Assembly (NCBI GenBank): GCA_963669155.1
Contig: OZ022583.1
Location: 18,159,694-18,223,693, forward strand
Direction of reading: 5' to 3'
Length of the DNA: 64,000 nt
Source of the DNA: Arbacia lixula
Taxonomy: Eukaryota; Echinodermata; Echinoidea; Arbacioida; Arbaciidae
Each line of letters opens with the position of its first letter. The stretch's first letter is position 1. The notes beneath the pieces were generated by a model, which ran no database searches, was not told where the DNA came from, and worked only from the letters and a program-made list of their open reading frames with translations. Both the position numbers and the translations under genes were made by a program. Of the stretch, positions 25,001-35,344 are shown one piece after another.

Positions 25001-26101
25001 GAGAGGCACAAGACCAGGCATACGGTGGAGCGCAGGTACATGTGTGACATATGTGGCAAGACCTTCAAACGCATGGACAACCTGCGGATGCATAACCGGG
25101 TGCACACTGGTGAGAAGCCTCACACTTGCCAGGAGTGTGGCAAGCAGTTCTCCCACCACACCGCCCTCAGGGGCCACATGCGCACACATTCTGACGAGCA
25201 GCCCTACGTGTGCGAGATCTGTGGACGTGCTTTCAAGCACCCACACAACATGCGATCTCACCAGTACGTTCATGGACTCCAGAAGCCCTTCAACTGCGAG
25301 CACTGTCAGAAACCTTTCCGAGACACTTACCACCTGCGGCTGCACATCTCGCGGTGCCACAACCCTGACCGGGTGAGGAAGCCTCGCGGTGGGGGCCGGA
25401 AGCCTGCTGCCGCAGTTGCAGCTACCACCACCACTGCTGCTGCCTCGGCTGCTGCGGCCAGTGCTGCCGCTGCTGCTGCTGCCGCCGCTGCTGCCGCTAA
25501 CAACCTCATCATCAATCCTACTCCACCCCTGGAGCAGAAGCCAGTCATCACCACCCCAGTGTCTGAGCCCCCAGAGACTCCCACCACCCCACACCAGCCC
25601 ATCGAGAGCCCCACCCACGTTGTTCCTCCACCAGCCCCGCCCCCTTCATCAGCCCACAAGAAGAACCCGCTGGCCTGCGAGCGCTGCCACCTGGCCTTCC
25701 CCAACATGGAGCTGCTGCACACTCACCAGTGCCCCGCCCTCTATCACGTGGCCCCCCACACCCCGCACCCCCCTCACGCCTACTCCTGCCACCCCTGTAA
25801 CCGCACATTCCAGGATGCGCACCAACTGCGCATGCACCTGCTGACACACAAGGAGGACCAGTCGGTCATCTGCGCCATCAGCGCCATCCAGGAGAACTTT
25901 GAGGAGCCCCAGAGCATCCCGCAGCGCTACCAGATGGCGGTGCACCCCGAGCACCACACCCCTTTGGCTTACACCATGCCCCACCAGCCACCCTACATGC
26001 TCTCCCAGTCCAACCAGCTGGCCTACTCCATGGCCCACTCCCTATCCAACCCACGGGCCCACGGTCAGCATGGGGAAGTCCCATCCTACCAGATGCTGTA
26101 G
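11220..26101 (+). CDS. Large multi-finger C2H2 zinc-finger protein (7 coding exons, 2063 aa predicted)
   Basis: Joined CDS: 11220-11295, 13425-13619, 13966-14190, 15127-15261, 16232-16366, 18442-18711, 20946-26101. It totals 6192 nt, 2063 residues plus TAG. Every junction has GT and AG, and all are in phase 1. Residues 1-445 are low-complexity, rich in Pro, His, Gln and Ser. A Cys4 module follows (about 448-473), then 33 finger modules to about 1980: 25 classical C-x2-C-x12-H-x3-H, seven short C-x2-C-x12-H-x1-C, and one ending H-x3-C. Several classical fingers are joined by TGEKP-like linkers (around 1733-1739). A Gly/Arg/Lys-rich patch containing RGRGRP (about 1173-1200) resembles AT-hooks, and a poly-Ala tract covers about 1832-1863. 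Established knowledge: tandem C2H2 fingers bind DNA in the nucleus. Inference: a chromatin or transcription factor. I do not recognise the orthologue. Confidence 0.85.
12182..12743. mobile_element. Inverted-repeat element with G-run/C-run ends
   Basis: The left end reads GGGGGGGCAAAAACAGCTCC then C-run. The right end is its complement, G-run then GAGCTGTTTTTGCCCCCC. Internal sequence near both ends is also inversely related (GATCGCGCAATCGCG against GCGACGCGATC). The arms are about 25 bp, with no coding capacity. Confidence 0.6.
12826..12985. repeat. Dispersed repeat fragment shared with about 52304-52460
   Basis: Both places begin with ACCATA and share GGGGCTTTCAAACCAACA, an ACACATGTATGGGACTATGC-type block and TGTGACAACA in the same order. 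The 52 kb copy is attached to a large foldback structure, while this copy appears truncated. Confidence 0.55.
13425..13619 (+). CDS. Coding exon 3 of the large zinc-finger gene
   Basis: 195 nt, phase 1 at both ends, acceptor CCTACAG and donor GTGAGA. It encodes Gly/Gln/His- and Arg/Glu-rich sequence starting Ala-Tyr-Gly-Gly, including an ELMERARRAERPE stretch that may be helical. The GC content is far above that of the flanking introns. No named domain. Confidence 0.75.
13966..14190 (+). CDS. Coding exon 4 of the large zinc-finger gene
   Basis: 225 nt, phase 1 at both ends, acceptor TTTCCCTAG and donor GTGAGT. It encodes a His/Pro-rich segment with a HHGHGHGHLH run and ends in PAHG. Disordered by composition. 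His-rich runs can bind metal, but no function is inferred. Confidence 0.75.
14876..15098. mobile_element. MITE with TACTGTATACGCC ends
   Basis: The ends are inverted copies, TACTGTATACGCCATATATT on the left and the complement of TACTGTATATGCCATATATT on the right, giving about 223 bp in all. The inside is rich in TTTCG and GCGAAT motifs. The family looks like common invertebrate MITEs. It ends 28 bp before exon 5. Confidence 0.75.
15127..15261 (+). CDS. Coding exon 5 of the large zinc-finger gene
   Basis: 135 nt, phase 1 at both ends, acceptor TTTATTTACAG and donor GTAAGA. It encodes an Ala/Pro/His/Ser-rich segment starting Ala-Tyr-Gln-Arg. An inverted-repeat element ends only 28 bp upstream of this exon. 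Confidence 0.75.
15729..16145 (+). pseudogene. Three degenerate copies of the first half of exon 6
   Basis: Copies start at about 15729, 15874 and 16074. Each carries CTCAATGACTGAGGAGGCT or a one-base variant, followed by the CAGGAGTACCTGCC block of exon 6 (the second copy reads CCGGAG). The first two have CTTAG where an acceptor would sit and stay open in the exon 6 frame. All end at ATCACA without a donor and run into AATC repeats. The third copy is closest to the real exon because it keeps AGCAGCCCCAG. They look like tandem exon duplicates in decay, spread by AATC-repeat slippage or unequal crossing over. Confidence 0.7.
15940..16075. repeat. (AATC)n and (ATCC)n tetranucleotide tract
   Basis: A long run of ATCC then AATC units. 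Shorter AATC/AATG runs flank each degenerate exon copy between 15590 and 16200. It is highly mutable DNA in intron 5. Confidence 0.9.
16232..16366 (+). CDS. Coding exon 6 of the large zinc-finger gene
   Basis: 135 nt, phase 1 at both ends, acceptor GTGTCTGCAG and donor GTGAGG. It encodes an acidic, Gln/Pro-rich segment containing TEEAEPEQPQQEYLPHH. Degenerate copies of the first half of this exon lie just upstream in intron 5. Confidence 0.75.
16452..18079. mobile_element. 1.6-kb element with TGTCTCGCCCAC termini and internal 157-bp tandem repeats
   Basis: The left end TGTCTCGCCCAC is matched by GTGGGCGAGACA at the right end, a perfect 12-bp inverted repeat. The left end also has its own hairpin (GTCTCGCC and GGCGAGAC about 10 bp apart), followed by a CGTCC-type run. 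The interior is mostly a tandem array. There is no transposase, so it is a non-autonomous element or satellite-bearing MITE inside intron 6. Confidence 0.7.
16566..17840. repeat. Eight-copy 157-bp tandem repeat, each copy with an AGGTCA DR1
   Basis: The motif TTAAAGTTTACCTGCAAGAC recurs at exact 157-bp intervals from 16567, the last copies (17666, 17823) having TTACTTGC. Each unit holds the 13-mer AGGTCAAAGGTCA (16697, 16854, 17011, 17168, 17325, 17482, 17639, 17796) plus two more AGGTCA half-sites. Direct repeats of AGGTCA with one-base spacing are the established consensus for nuclear receptors such as RXR heterodimers, HNF4 and COUP-TF. Binding here is untested. Confidence 0.9.
18442..18711 (+). 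CDS. Coding exon 7 of the large zinc-finger gene
   Basis: 270 nt, phase 1 at both ends, acceptor TTTTCATCAG and donor GTAAGA. It encodes Ser/Pro-rich sequence with a PSPPPAPPQQ run and a short polar helix-like stretch (VSELEMLSRRNMSRD), and ends HPGNGHG. Disordered apart from that stretch. Confidence 0.75.
18852..20083. mobile_element. 1.2-kb inverted-repeat element nested in another repeat
   Basis: The left end CAGAGCTGCCAACC and the right end read in reverse (CAGGGCTGCCAACC) are 13/14 inverted repeats. CATGTG flanks both sides and may be the target duplication. Inside are runs of TACGA/TACGAATTTT motifs near both ends and an internal direct duplication. It has no transposase. The superfamily is uncertain; an 8-bp duplication would point to hAT, but only six bases match clearly. 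Confidence 0.55.
19205..19840. repeat. Direct tandem duplication of about 310 bp
   Basis: The block from about 19205 to 19510 is repeated in diverged form from about 19525 to 19840. Shared landmarks in order are GTCCCTCACAACA, CAAATTACTGCAAGAT or CAAATCACTGCAAGAT, CAGGTTGTTTTAA, AACATTTTCAT and AACCCCTACC then AACTCTGGGGA. It lies inside the nested element. Confidence 0.7.
20946..26101 (+). CDS. Terminal exon of the large zinc-finger gene: Cys4 module and all zinc fingers
   Basis: 5156 nt from the acceptor CGTCTTGCAG to TAG at 26099-26101. The open frame runs a few codons further upstream, but only from a TTG inside the intron, so the splice acceptor is taken as the start. It holds every finger, in blocks at protein residues of roughly 448-502, 511-714, 762-780, 955-1060, 1090-1166, 1212-1230, 1357-1377, 1449-1581, 1591-1667, 1684-1817, 1923-1941 and 1960-1980. 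Putting all fingers on one long exon is common in C2H2 gene families. Several 130-250-codon antisense frames over it are shadows of the GC-rich coding strand. Confidence 0.95.
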
Positions 26102-29100
26102 GACATAGTTGCAGGCAGGCCAGTTTCAGGGAAAACGCCTCTAAATCTGTGATGATGCTAAGTGAAATTCAGGCTCGGGGACAAAGGTGTAACCGGCATC
26201 CATGCCTGGAAGGAGAATGCATGGGCACACCTTGAGTGAGCGAACGAGGGAGAGAGAAAGAGAGAGAGAGAGAGAGATTTACATGTGAGATCTTGAAGAA
26301 AAACAGAGGTATATGAAATATATTTCAAATTTGTCAGTATTGTCAGAGGAAAAAATAGTCTTGTACGTCTTGTATCTAGAATCAAATCTCAGATTTCTAT
26401 TTAATGTGGTGCTCATCTTTTAGATATATGGATAGATATAACTTTAGAGTATGGAATAGTATGTGGTGAATAGAGGAAGTGCAGACTGAGCTATTTTCAG
26501 TGCCAGAGTGAAGATTGGAGAACTGTACATACAGAATATATTACACGAGATTGAGGATATCTCGTACTTGTTTGTTGCATCGTGGGATTTTGATAGAAAA
26601 CCTTGCTCCCCCTCTCTGTACTCATTATATCGTACATGAATTTATATACACATATATATATGTTTATTTAATATCTAGAGTAGCTTAAGGAATCTAGTGC
26701 AAATATCAAATCGACTATTAAGATTTAAAAACGATCGAATCATTGATTTAAAAATCATTGTGGATTTTTTATTTAATTGTATGTTTTGATGCGTGTAAGC
26801 CATCCTCCTTAATATAAAGAATAAACTGTAAAATGTTTTGTATGAATCGGCATGCCCTGAGATATTGATCATGTAATGTTATTTGAATGTCTAAGTTAAC
26901 TTGATATGTGAATGTATGTGTCTACCTACCTATTCTGTAATTGCTGAAAAGAATGCAATATGATGTCATTAAATGCAGTGTTGCATTGTGGCGTAGAGTG
27001 TAGTCAGTAGTGCAGGGATTAAAATACCTGCATTTAATTTTTATTCTCGGCTTTTGTATGGTAATGATTTGCATGCAAAGAATGGTAAGGTATACATTGC
27101 GTAAATACTGCATGATCAGTATAGCCAATTATTTAAGATGTAATCTTTCATGTTTTGTATGTATTTATTAATCTTGTGTGAAAAAAAAATGTGTGACAAT
27201 GATTATGAAATATATTAGGGGGTACTAATTTCTCACATCTTTCTGTCCTGTAGTACACATTAATTTATGAATTTGTATACTTTTTGGGATAATCTTTGAG
27301 ATACTTGCCTTGCATTTTTCCTGTACAAATGTATGTAGACTTTGTGCAGCATTTGATACGTAGACAATCATTCCTTGCAGTATCCAAGATATTGTTTGAT
27401 TTTATACGAGATATGTGGAGATAAAGAGAGAAATAAGCAGTTTGTAGTATACTTGGTTTAATCATGCATGACGTCGTAGTCAAGTTAATTCATGTCTCTG
27501 CGAAAGTGCTAAAAAGGAATCCTGTGTTTTAATGTGATATTGACCTCTTGGTACATCAATGGTACAGACAATAAATGTATGTATGTCATGAGTTTTATGT
27601 GCATAGAGAATTGTGGAAAGCATTAGGACTGACTGTATGTCTGTATGTCATGTGTACGTCGGAGTCCCTGTTATTTCATATATTGTTCGTATCTGCACAT
27701 TTTCATAATGGCCTATTGTTCATCATGTATCTGCACCCAAGATTTTCTGCATGTTATGTAATTTGTTTTTTTTTTTTAAATATTTTCCTTAATGTCAAGA
27801 TAAATACATCTGAAAATTGATTATTGGACCAGTATTTGATCAAACAACCTAATATATCTGCACTTCATTTATATAAAGCTATATTGGTTGAGCATGCTAC
27901 AGATAAAAATCTATACATGTATATGTATCCAGTGTATAATGATATATAATGTGATGCAATACATTTAGCTTGATATTGATTTATGTTCTCTGATTGGGGG
28001 TTGTCAAGTTTACTTCAAAGAGACAGCACCATTTAGATTGCAGCCACTTTTTATAAAGGTAAAAATGGGGGAAAAAAACAAATAAATGCAAAGCCATTTG
28101 CTCAAATTGATATCGAAATCCTTTCAAAGATGCTTACCCACTTCTATAATTATGAAGTAAATACTTTTTTCTGGTATGGAACACATCTTTGAAGTGTAAT
28201 GGGACATGCTGTATTTCACATAAAACCATGTTCAAAGTTATATTAAATTTTAGCTTCTTGTCTACAAAATGTACTGCTTCGTACATGTCGATAGATATTG
28301 ACATACATGTATACACCTGTACATTGGTGAAATAAAGGCATACATTATCTTATTTTTTGAATGGCGATTGATCATATGCCAAGCTTTTATCATTTTAATA
28401 AATTACAGTTTTTATCAATGGTTGTACTGGCAACAAGAGTGTCAAGTTAATGGCAATCAAACATCTGCATTATACAGTTCTATCACTAAGCTGCGCAGTC
28501 ATTTCTCTTTGCACTGCATATACATGTATATCCTTTCTGTTTATGACTAAAACTATTATTATTTGGTGCTTGTCAGTTTTTCTCTCCATTTGTATTGTCA
28601 GACAAAATCATTGATACAGTCGGTGTTACTGTTTGTGTAATGTAGCGAAGTTTTCTACTTCTTCTAGGAAAGTATACTTATAATGTATCATGTATTGCCT
28701 CTACTAACTACTACAGTATATAGAGTATGAAGTACTAACAGTGTGAAATTAGTACAGTAAGATTTTGTAATGAAAGATTTCTTTTTCAAAGTTTGAAGAT
28801 TTTTGTCTCAAGGCTCTTTTTCATTGGTGATACTCTTCACATGTAAATGTATACCATTACTCTGTAACGAGTAGAAATTTCACATCTATATCTTATCAAT
28901 GAATTTACAAGATGCACTTTTCATATTTTATATTAAAAACAATTATTGTATATTCACAGAAAAGATAGTATGTAGAATTGGCCAAAGTGGTGTGGGCATA
29001 TTTCTAAATACACACAGAGCTTATTAATTTGTTTCTCTTCAAATGTATGTTTGTTTGTATCTACATTAGCTACTTTGTACAAAGTTTACTATGATACATT

Positions 29101-30546
29101 TTGAGGATAATTTCTCGTATTTGTTTTTGTGATTATGTGTGCTCAGAATTATGTTGATTTTTCTAATTTCATTTTCAAATCAAACACTTAGCCAGTATCC
29201 TATATATGTATGTTGCCATATAGTTAATCTGTCTGTGTGATCAACTGTAGCAATAGAGCTTTAAAAGAGAAAGACAAAATCTTTATTGAGTTTCTACGAG
29301 AACGTTGAATGATGAATAGAAATGATATATAAGTTTACAAAAAAACACAGAATATATTACATGCTTTGATGACTTTTGTTATCACTTTTAGTAATGGTAT
29401 GAAAACCAAACCTATCACACATAGTGATTATTGATAGAGTGCTTTATACCCACAGCATAGTGCCAGGTGGCTATGTATATACATGTATTAATATGGCATT
29501 ACGATTTCATCCCAGATCTTTAAACCCATTTTGATGAAATGTGGTTTGAACAACCTTTTTGTCTGTATGTCCTATATCTAGTGTATATGTCGTGAAGATG
29601 GCATCATCTGTTTATGTTGTGGTTCAAATTGTGTTATGGATATGTAATGAATGCCAAAGCTAAAAACTAGATAGAGAAACAGAGGAAGTTACAATAGAGA
29701 GTATGTTTGTTGTTGATGAAATAATGTGTTTTTTGTATCTGGGTTTATAGGTATGCCTTTTACATGGCCGGTATGCGAGGGAATTCGTTAGGGGAATTTT
29801 AAATCTCCATCTAATTTTCTTTCTTTCTCAGATATTTCCCAAGAAGTTTACTCAAATGGACTTATGAATGGTGTGATATCATGCTAAGATTGCTTCATCT
29901 TCTGCCAGTTATTTGTAATGGATATGCTTTTTTTTTTTTAGTATATATTTTTATTGTGATTTCTTGCCTTTCATGAAATACGTTCATGTACTTGTGAAGA
30001 AAAAAAAATCCTTTTGAACTTTTTTTTTTTTGTTGCTTTATATTTCGAGTACAACTTAGTCCCAATTTTGGGGGCGTTTTTATTTTTGCAATCCATGAAC
30101 AACTCTGATCTGCTTCAAGCATCAGCACATGTAGTGTATGCCCAACTCATAATTAATGTTAAAAGTTTTAATATATGCAAATAATTTATTCCTCTTCTTG
30201 ATTTGTCGCTTGTAAGAAGCAAATACATCTGTTTATTATCCACATCTTTCAAACATGTAATGTTGGCCATGTTTGCTTTTACATTGTATTTCTACTCTTT
30301 TTATTAATATCTACCATAGTATTATTGTGCACAATGTTGCATTGTAATTTACAATGGAGCAGGACATCAACCTTCAACCTACCTGCAGTTTATTGCAATT
30401 GATGTCTATGCTCCTTCTCATGCTATGTTGATAAATGTTGCCATCCAAACAACGACAGCTATTGAAAGTGAGCCATGACTCGTTAAGATGGTCTGTGATT
30501 TGGAACATCCTTGGCACACACGATTGTGTATGATTTGTGGTATTAA
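26102..30546 (+). other. 3'UTR of the large zinc-finger gene, then intergenic DNA
   Basis: AT-rich DNA with no coding exon. Plausible polyadenylation hexamers AATAAA occur at 26820-26825, 27570-27575 and 28331-28336, and the 3'UTR probably ends at one of them. A GA run lies at about 26250-26277. Short open frames on both strands are AT-rich and featureless. Confidence 0.45.
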
Positions 30547-30826
30547 AGGCTTTCACGCGTCGGACGCAGGATATATCCTTAGCGCGCTGCCATATTGCGT
30601 ACGCTGTGCATTCCGTGCAAAACGCAGACGTACCTAAGTGTACTGTTTCTCTGGCACTTACGCATTTACCCGCCTGGTTAGAATGCACGATCCTTTCCGA
30701 AGCTAAACCTTCGGCCCTGATCGTGGCTAGCCATTTTGCTGCGTGCCGCATATGTGCGTTAAGTTCGCAAGTATGCGTAGCAGCTAAATAGTGACGTCTC
30801 CCCACAGAATCGATGCGTGAAAGCCT
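30547..30826. mobile_element. 280-bp inverted-repeat element flanked by TTAA
   Basis: The left end AGGCTTTCACGCGTC matches the reversed right end AGGCTTTCACGCATC (14 of 15). TTAA lies directly outside both ends (30543-30546 and 30827-30830). It is more GC-rich than its surroundings and so stands out. TTAA duplication suggests a piggyBac- or Kolobok-type non-autonomous element. The open frames of 143 (minus) and 84 codons (plus) over it are not genes. Confidence 0.8.
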
Positions 30827-30830
30827 TTAA

Positions 30831-33109
30831 TGCTTACAGCAACGTGTACAACAATTGTACTTGCATCTTCTCAAAACAAGCTCAAGTACTGACAGAAAGC
30901 CAGAAATATCCCATTATATACTTTTATATCAAATAATGCATAGCTTTGCATTTTCTGTACCATACTGTATTTGCACCATTGTGAATTCAATGGTGCATAC
31001 ACATTTTGTCAAAGAAAACTCCAGATTATGGTCCATTTATATATCATGCAACAATTGCAATACAGTGTACATATATTTGTACAAGTGACACAAATTATAC
31101 AAAGCAGCGTTGTGTGGATAGGAAGATTTAAAAGAAATTTGCAACTAACTTTCTGATGTACATGTAGTTCCAGTATGGTTTGAGTTGGGAATACAGCTTC
31201 GTGTAGTTGCAATTCTAAGAGCATGTGTGCTTGCAGCCAATGACCCCTACTGGTACATGTACATGTAGTTCCTGCTTGATTCTACGGTGCTTTGAAATCA
31301 AATCCTTTCACAACCCTCTCTTGAAATAAAACAGGAGCATCAAAGTTATGTTTTAGGGGGAAAAGTGTCGCATGACAAGAAAGATTCATCTCCAATGTGA
31401 TTTTATGTTTCAGCTTCATTTTATATCATACATTTATTGGACTCTTATTAAAAATTCCTTGCCATGCTAAACAAAAGTACATTGTGTGAATGTGTAGATC
31501 TGTTTGTCTTTGCCTTTTTTGGCCGCCTTGTGGACGTTTTGATCATTGGCCCTGAAAATGTGCATTGCTAATTTCATTAGACCAGGGGAAGGGAGGGGGG
31601 GGGGGGTGGAGTTCACCAAGCTGTTCTTAAGCTAAGAACGACTTTACGCAAGATTGGTGACCCCTTCTTGTGCTAAAGCAGATTTGTTCCTGTTTTAACA
31701 TAGGCCTATAGTGGGAGTTAATTTTTAGCAACCCTAATCAAGTTTGACGAATACATGTAACAAACTTTATATGCAGAAATTTGATTAATTTGCATGTACA
31801 TGTATTAAGATCATATTTTAAATTAATTGGATGGGAATGAAAATCATTGAGAATCTGATTTAGCACAAGAAAGGGTAACCAGTCGTGCATCAAGTCGTAC
31901 GTAGCTTGAGAACAGCTTGATGAAACAACCCGCTCCAGGGCCCTACCTTATAAAAGAGTTGCGACTAATGTGAATCTAATATCAATTGGAAGACGAGTTA
32001 CGATCAATCGCAATCCTGTATAAGATGGGGCGGTGGAGTGTTATACAAGACACAATCCGATATGGGGAAGCCCTGACAACATAACCGGTAAAGCACAATC
32101 TGATTTTGAATCTATGGAACAAAAGGATTTGCATGTGAAAGATTGCAGGGCTAGTGACTGGGATTTCCCAGCAATGTAATTTCAAATGATTTGTCTGATC
32201 CTGAGGTGATTTTCCAAAAATCATTATTTTATCCCCCCCAAAATTTATCTTTTATATTTGCCCAACATGGCAGAAATTCTATTGAAATAATGTGATTCAT
32301 ATACATGAGATGTATTGACTCCATTTACAAGACATGCGACCAAAGAAAAGTGTATTCATCAGCACAATGTCATGTTACATCTGTTTATTTGTACATGTAT
32401 GTTACAAATCAAATGTTATTCACACAATACATTTATAATACTGTCCACTAAGTTATATCGCCAATTTCCGTAATGCCAACTACATCCCAGATCTTCTACC
32501 AGACATGACCGAGATGGTTTGACCCTATACTTTGTCCAAAAGTGAAAATCTCATTAAATTTTCCAAGGATTATTACAAGAAAAGTAATCAAATGTCACAA
32601 AACCAGTCTCTAAAAAATTTGACATCCCTTGACTTTATGATATGGCAATTTCAGCTTGATTCAAGTTGAAACTGATTTTAATTTTTTTTTCAAAAGTGCC
32701 AAAAGTTTTTTTTTACACCTAGTAGAAGAGTGACCGTATTTTCAGTAAGCCATGAGAAAATGCAGACTGCAATGGCCATGGAGAATATGTGTGTACTGTA
32801 CATGTATAAAACTATCAAGACTGCCTAAAAAATACTGAAGGGAAAATCGACAGGTTTGGTTAAAGTCATGTAACGTGAGTAACCAAGAGGTGTCGTCATA
32901 TGAGAGCATGTTGTCAAGACAATTGGCTCCAACCAAACTCACTCCAGCGAGAGGTTTAGCGGTCCGATATTGTCTATCGGGCTAGTGTCGGGCATTCCCA
33001 ATTAGAGCCCCGCTGTGATCACAGCTGCTTGCTCTACCCGCATTGTTTCGAACCTGTTGTCTTGACAATAATACCCAAATGACATCACACTTCGGTACTC
33101 TATAAACTG
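30831..33109. other. Intergenic DNA with one Harbinger-like terminal remnant
   Basis: No exon is visible. Near 31936 the sequence CCAGGGCCCTACCTTATAAA followed by GAGTTGCGACTAAT resembles the terminus found upstream of the HARBI1-like gene (near 50815, read in reverse), so this is probably a decayed Harbinger-type MITE. A G-run lies at about 31597-31608. Confidence 0.35.
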
Positions 33110-33475
33110 TCAAGCAGTGTTACCATGGTAATTAACATTGTTGGCACAGTTGCCATTAATGGTATTGACTTTATTGAAAGTACCATACAGAAGAAGATCA
33201 TGAATGGTCCAGTGTATAAAGCAAAGGTTCCTGCACTCGTTATGATGTCTTTGCAGTTCTGCTTGCTCTCCTATGAGCGCTTAAAAATTTGTGAAATTTC
33301 TCTGGAAACCTTGAATTTCCTCAGCAGTCAAGCCGTGTTTCCATGGTAATTACCATTGACAGCACAGTTATTGTGTATATTGAGAGTGCCATACAGAAGA
33401 AGAAGATCATGAATGGTCCATTATATACAGAAAAGGTTCCTGTAGTCATAGCTAGGTCTTTGCACTTTTGCTTGA
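33110..33475. repeat. Direct duplication of about 160 bp, spaced 218 bp
   Basis: Copy 1 (33110-33275) and copy 2 (33328-33475) share TTTCCATGGTAATTA-type, GTGCCATACAGAAGAAG and GATCATGAATGGTCCA blocks in the same order. They are diverged and non-coding. Confidence 0.65.
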
Positions 33476-33600
33476 GGTAGAACACACACATTCCATAGAA
33501 GAGTAGATTGTCTAGCAGACAAATGGTTATTGCGACACTGTTTTCCTCCTCTTCCCTGTTCTTGGCACTGGAGTCCCTATGTATGGGGTAGGGTGAGTGA

Positions 33601-34765
33601 GACGGCGTGCAGTAGGATTAAAGAAGAGGACAGGCAAAGAAGGATAAGAAGAGGGGAGGGGGAGAAAAGGGGATAGAGAGATGAGAATAAGGAAGAGAGA
33701 GATGGAAGTGAAGAAGAAGAGATATTGGTTGGGGAATAACGGAGGAGAAGAGAGGGAGAGAATGTGTGGGAGAGAAAGGTGAAAGAGAGAGATGGGTGTG
33801 GAGGGAGGAAATAGAAAGGAGGGAGAGAGAAGAGCGGGAGAAGGGAAAGATGTATAATAAAAAATAAGAAAGAGGGAGAGCAATAGAAAAATCATTGTAA
33901 AATGCATACCCCTACGATCAGTAGGCCTATCCACAAATTACACATTGGAAGTAAACTCCTTTGAGTCATATCGCAATTTAGATGTCCCACTGACTTGTAA
34001 GTGAATCAACAATAACATTTGTTTGGAAAACGGTGACTCCTGACTTTATATTTGACATGGATTAATTACGATCCCACAACAGTTGCACCAAATGTGACTG
34101 AGGCATTAATTCAACAATTTAACATTTAGAGTTGATTCCTGCGTGCTAAAATTTAAATAAGAATGGGACCAATAGTTATGGCAGAATTAATGGCCAGCAC
34201 AAATTAGTTGCCAAGGCTACTGGAATCCTGAAATTCCAACCTTGAACCTTGAACCTTGTTGAAAGAGAGACCCTATGAGGAAATAAAATACTGTACTAGT
34301 ATTATGAGAGGATCTTTTGTTGTACATGGGGGCTCTTTTTTGCGTTGCAGGGCCTAAATTGCCCTGAGTTGCCATAAAATTTATTTCTACCCATTACCTT
34401 TAAAGGTAGTGCCTCCCTTTTTGCAGACCTAATTCTGAAAGTTCCCCGACTTTGTCATCATTTGAGAGAGAGGAGCTTTATAACCTTTCCCTGGAATCAA
34501 CAAAGCGTAATATTCGGTATTGATGAAATCTTTGATAATTAATCGAGCTTTCTTTTTTCATACCACAAAAGTAGTCAAATCTCAGTGAAAAATAGTTAGA
34601 TTTTAATTTATTCTACGGAAGTTATATAGCACCTCTGACCTTAAAATTTCAGTTGGTATCCCAAAGATATGTGCTAAATATGTGCAAACTTTCATGAAGT
34701 TTGCAGATGTTTGTAAAAAGGACGAATGATTCATATCTGATTGATATTGTAGTGTGGATACTTAC
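33601..34765. other. Purine-rich tract and non-coding DNA
   Basis: About 33620-33890 is rich in GAGA and GGAGA. The 135-codon minus frame over it is a low-complexity artefact. From about 34395 a TTAAAGGTAGTGCCTCCC start looks like the left end of another dispersed element whose right end I cannot place. Confidence 0.4.
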
Positions 34766-35344
34766 AAGTAGACAGCTGGAGTCTGCAGGCATAGCAGAGG
34801 GGGATATAAAGCCGGCCCTTCACAGGGGTATCATCAATAAATTCAGTCTTGCAGATACGACAGGTACCAATCTCCAGGTCTGCCTGCCCTGCGCTGGCCA
34901 TAGAGGGCTCCTGTCTCGACACCCTGTCCTGACGGCACACATGCGCTTCTAAAAGCTCCAAGGAGTTGAAGCTTTCCATGCACACACAGCAAGGGAACAC
35001 CATGCTCTTCACGCTGGATGAGAGTGTGGCGCCCTTGCTCGGCCCGGCGGTGCTAATCACCTGGGAATTGCGGACGTGGTTACATTTGTGTGCGACCAGC
35101 TTCTCTCGCGATGAGTACAGCCCTCCGCATCGCTGGCATGATACAGCTTCAGAGCTGACGAGCGGACTAGTCGCTTCCCCACCCGAGGACTGAGCTCCGA
35201 TGTCTTTGTCCCCATGGCAACCGTTCATCAATTCCTTTAGGTTGCTTGCTTTCAATGCCTCCCACTTTCTGCGAGCCTTGCACCATTTCTGGGTCCGCGA
35301 GGTGGTCCTGCCTTTAGTACTCTTCTTATGACGTTTATAGCCCT
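34766..35344 (-). CDS. Exon with two short CCHC fingers and a Cys4 module
   Basis: 579 nt, acceptor TTGGACAG and donor GTAAGT. It begins with a Lys/Arg-rich stretch (KRHKKSTKGRTTSRTQK). Then come two fingers of form C-x2-C-x12-H-x1-C (the first ending VAHKC, the second ending EAHVC), and a Cys4 module C-x2-C-x18-C-x2-C with Phe after the first pair and Pro-Leu before the second. The same two module types occur together in the plus-strand zinc-finger gene. If the donor is skipped, the frame stops 11 codons on, giving an alternative C-terminus. Confidence 0.75.

Noticed and set aside
20984..26084. Many long antisense and alternative-frame ORFs (up to 284 codons) over the zinc-finger exon
   Set aside because: They mirror the GC-rich, Cys/His-codon-rich coding strand, show no domains and overlap a strongly supported coding frame.
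30374..30805. 143-codon minus-strand ORF
   Set aside because: It overlaps the boundary of the 280-bp inverted-repeat element, and its apparent Cys/His residues follow no finger spacing.
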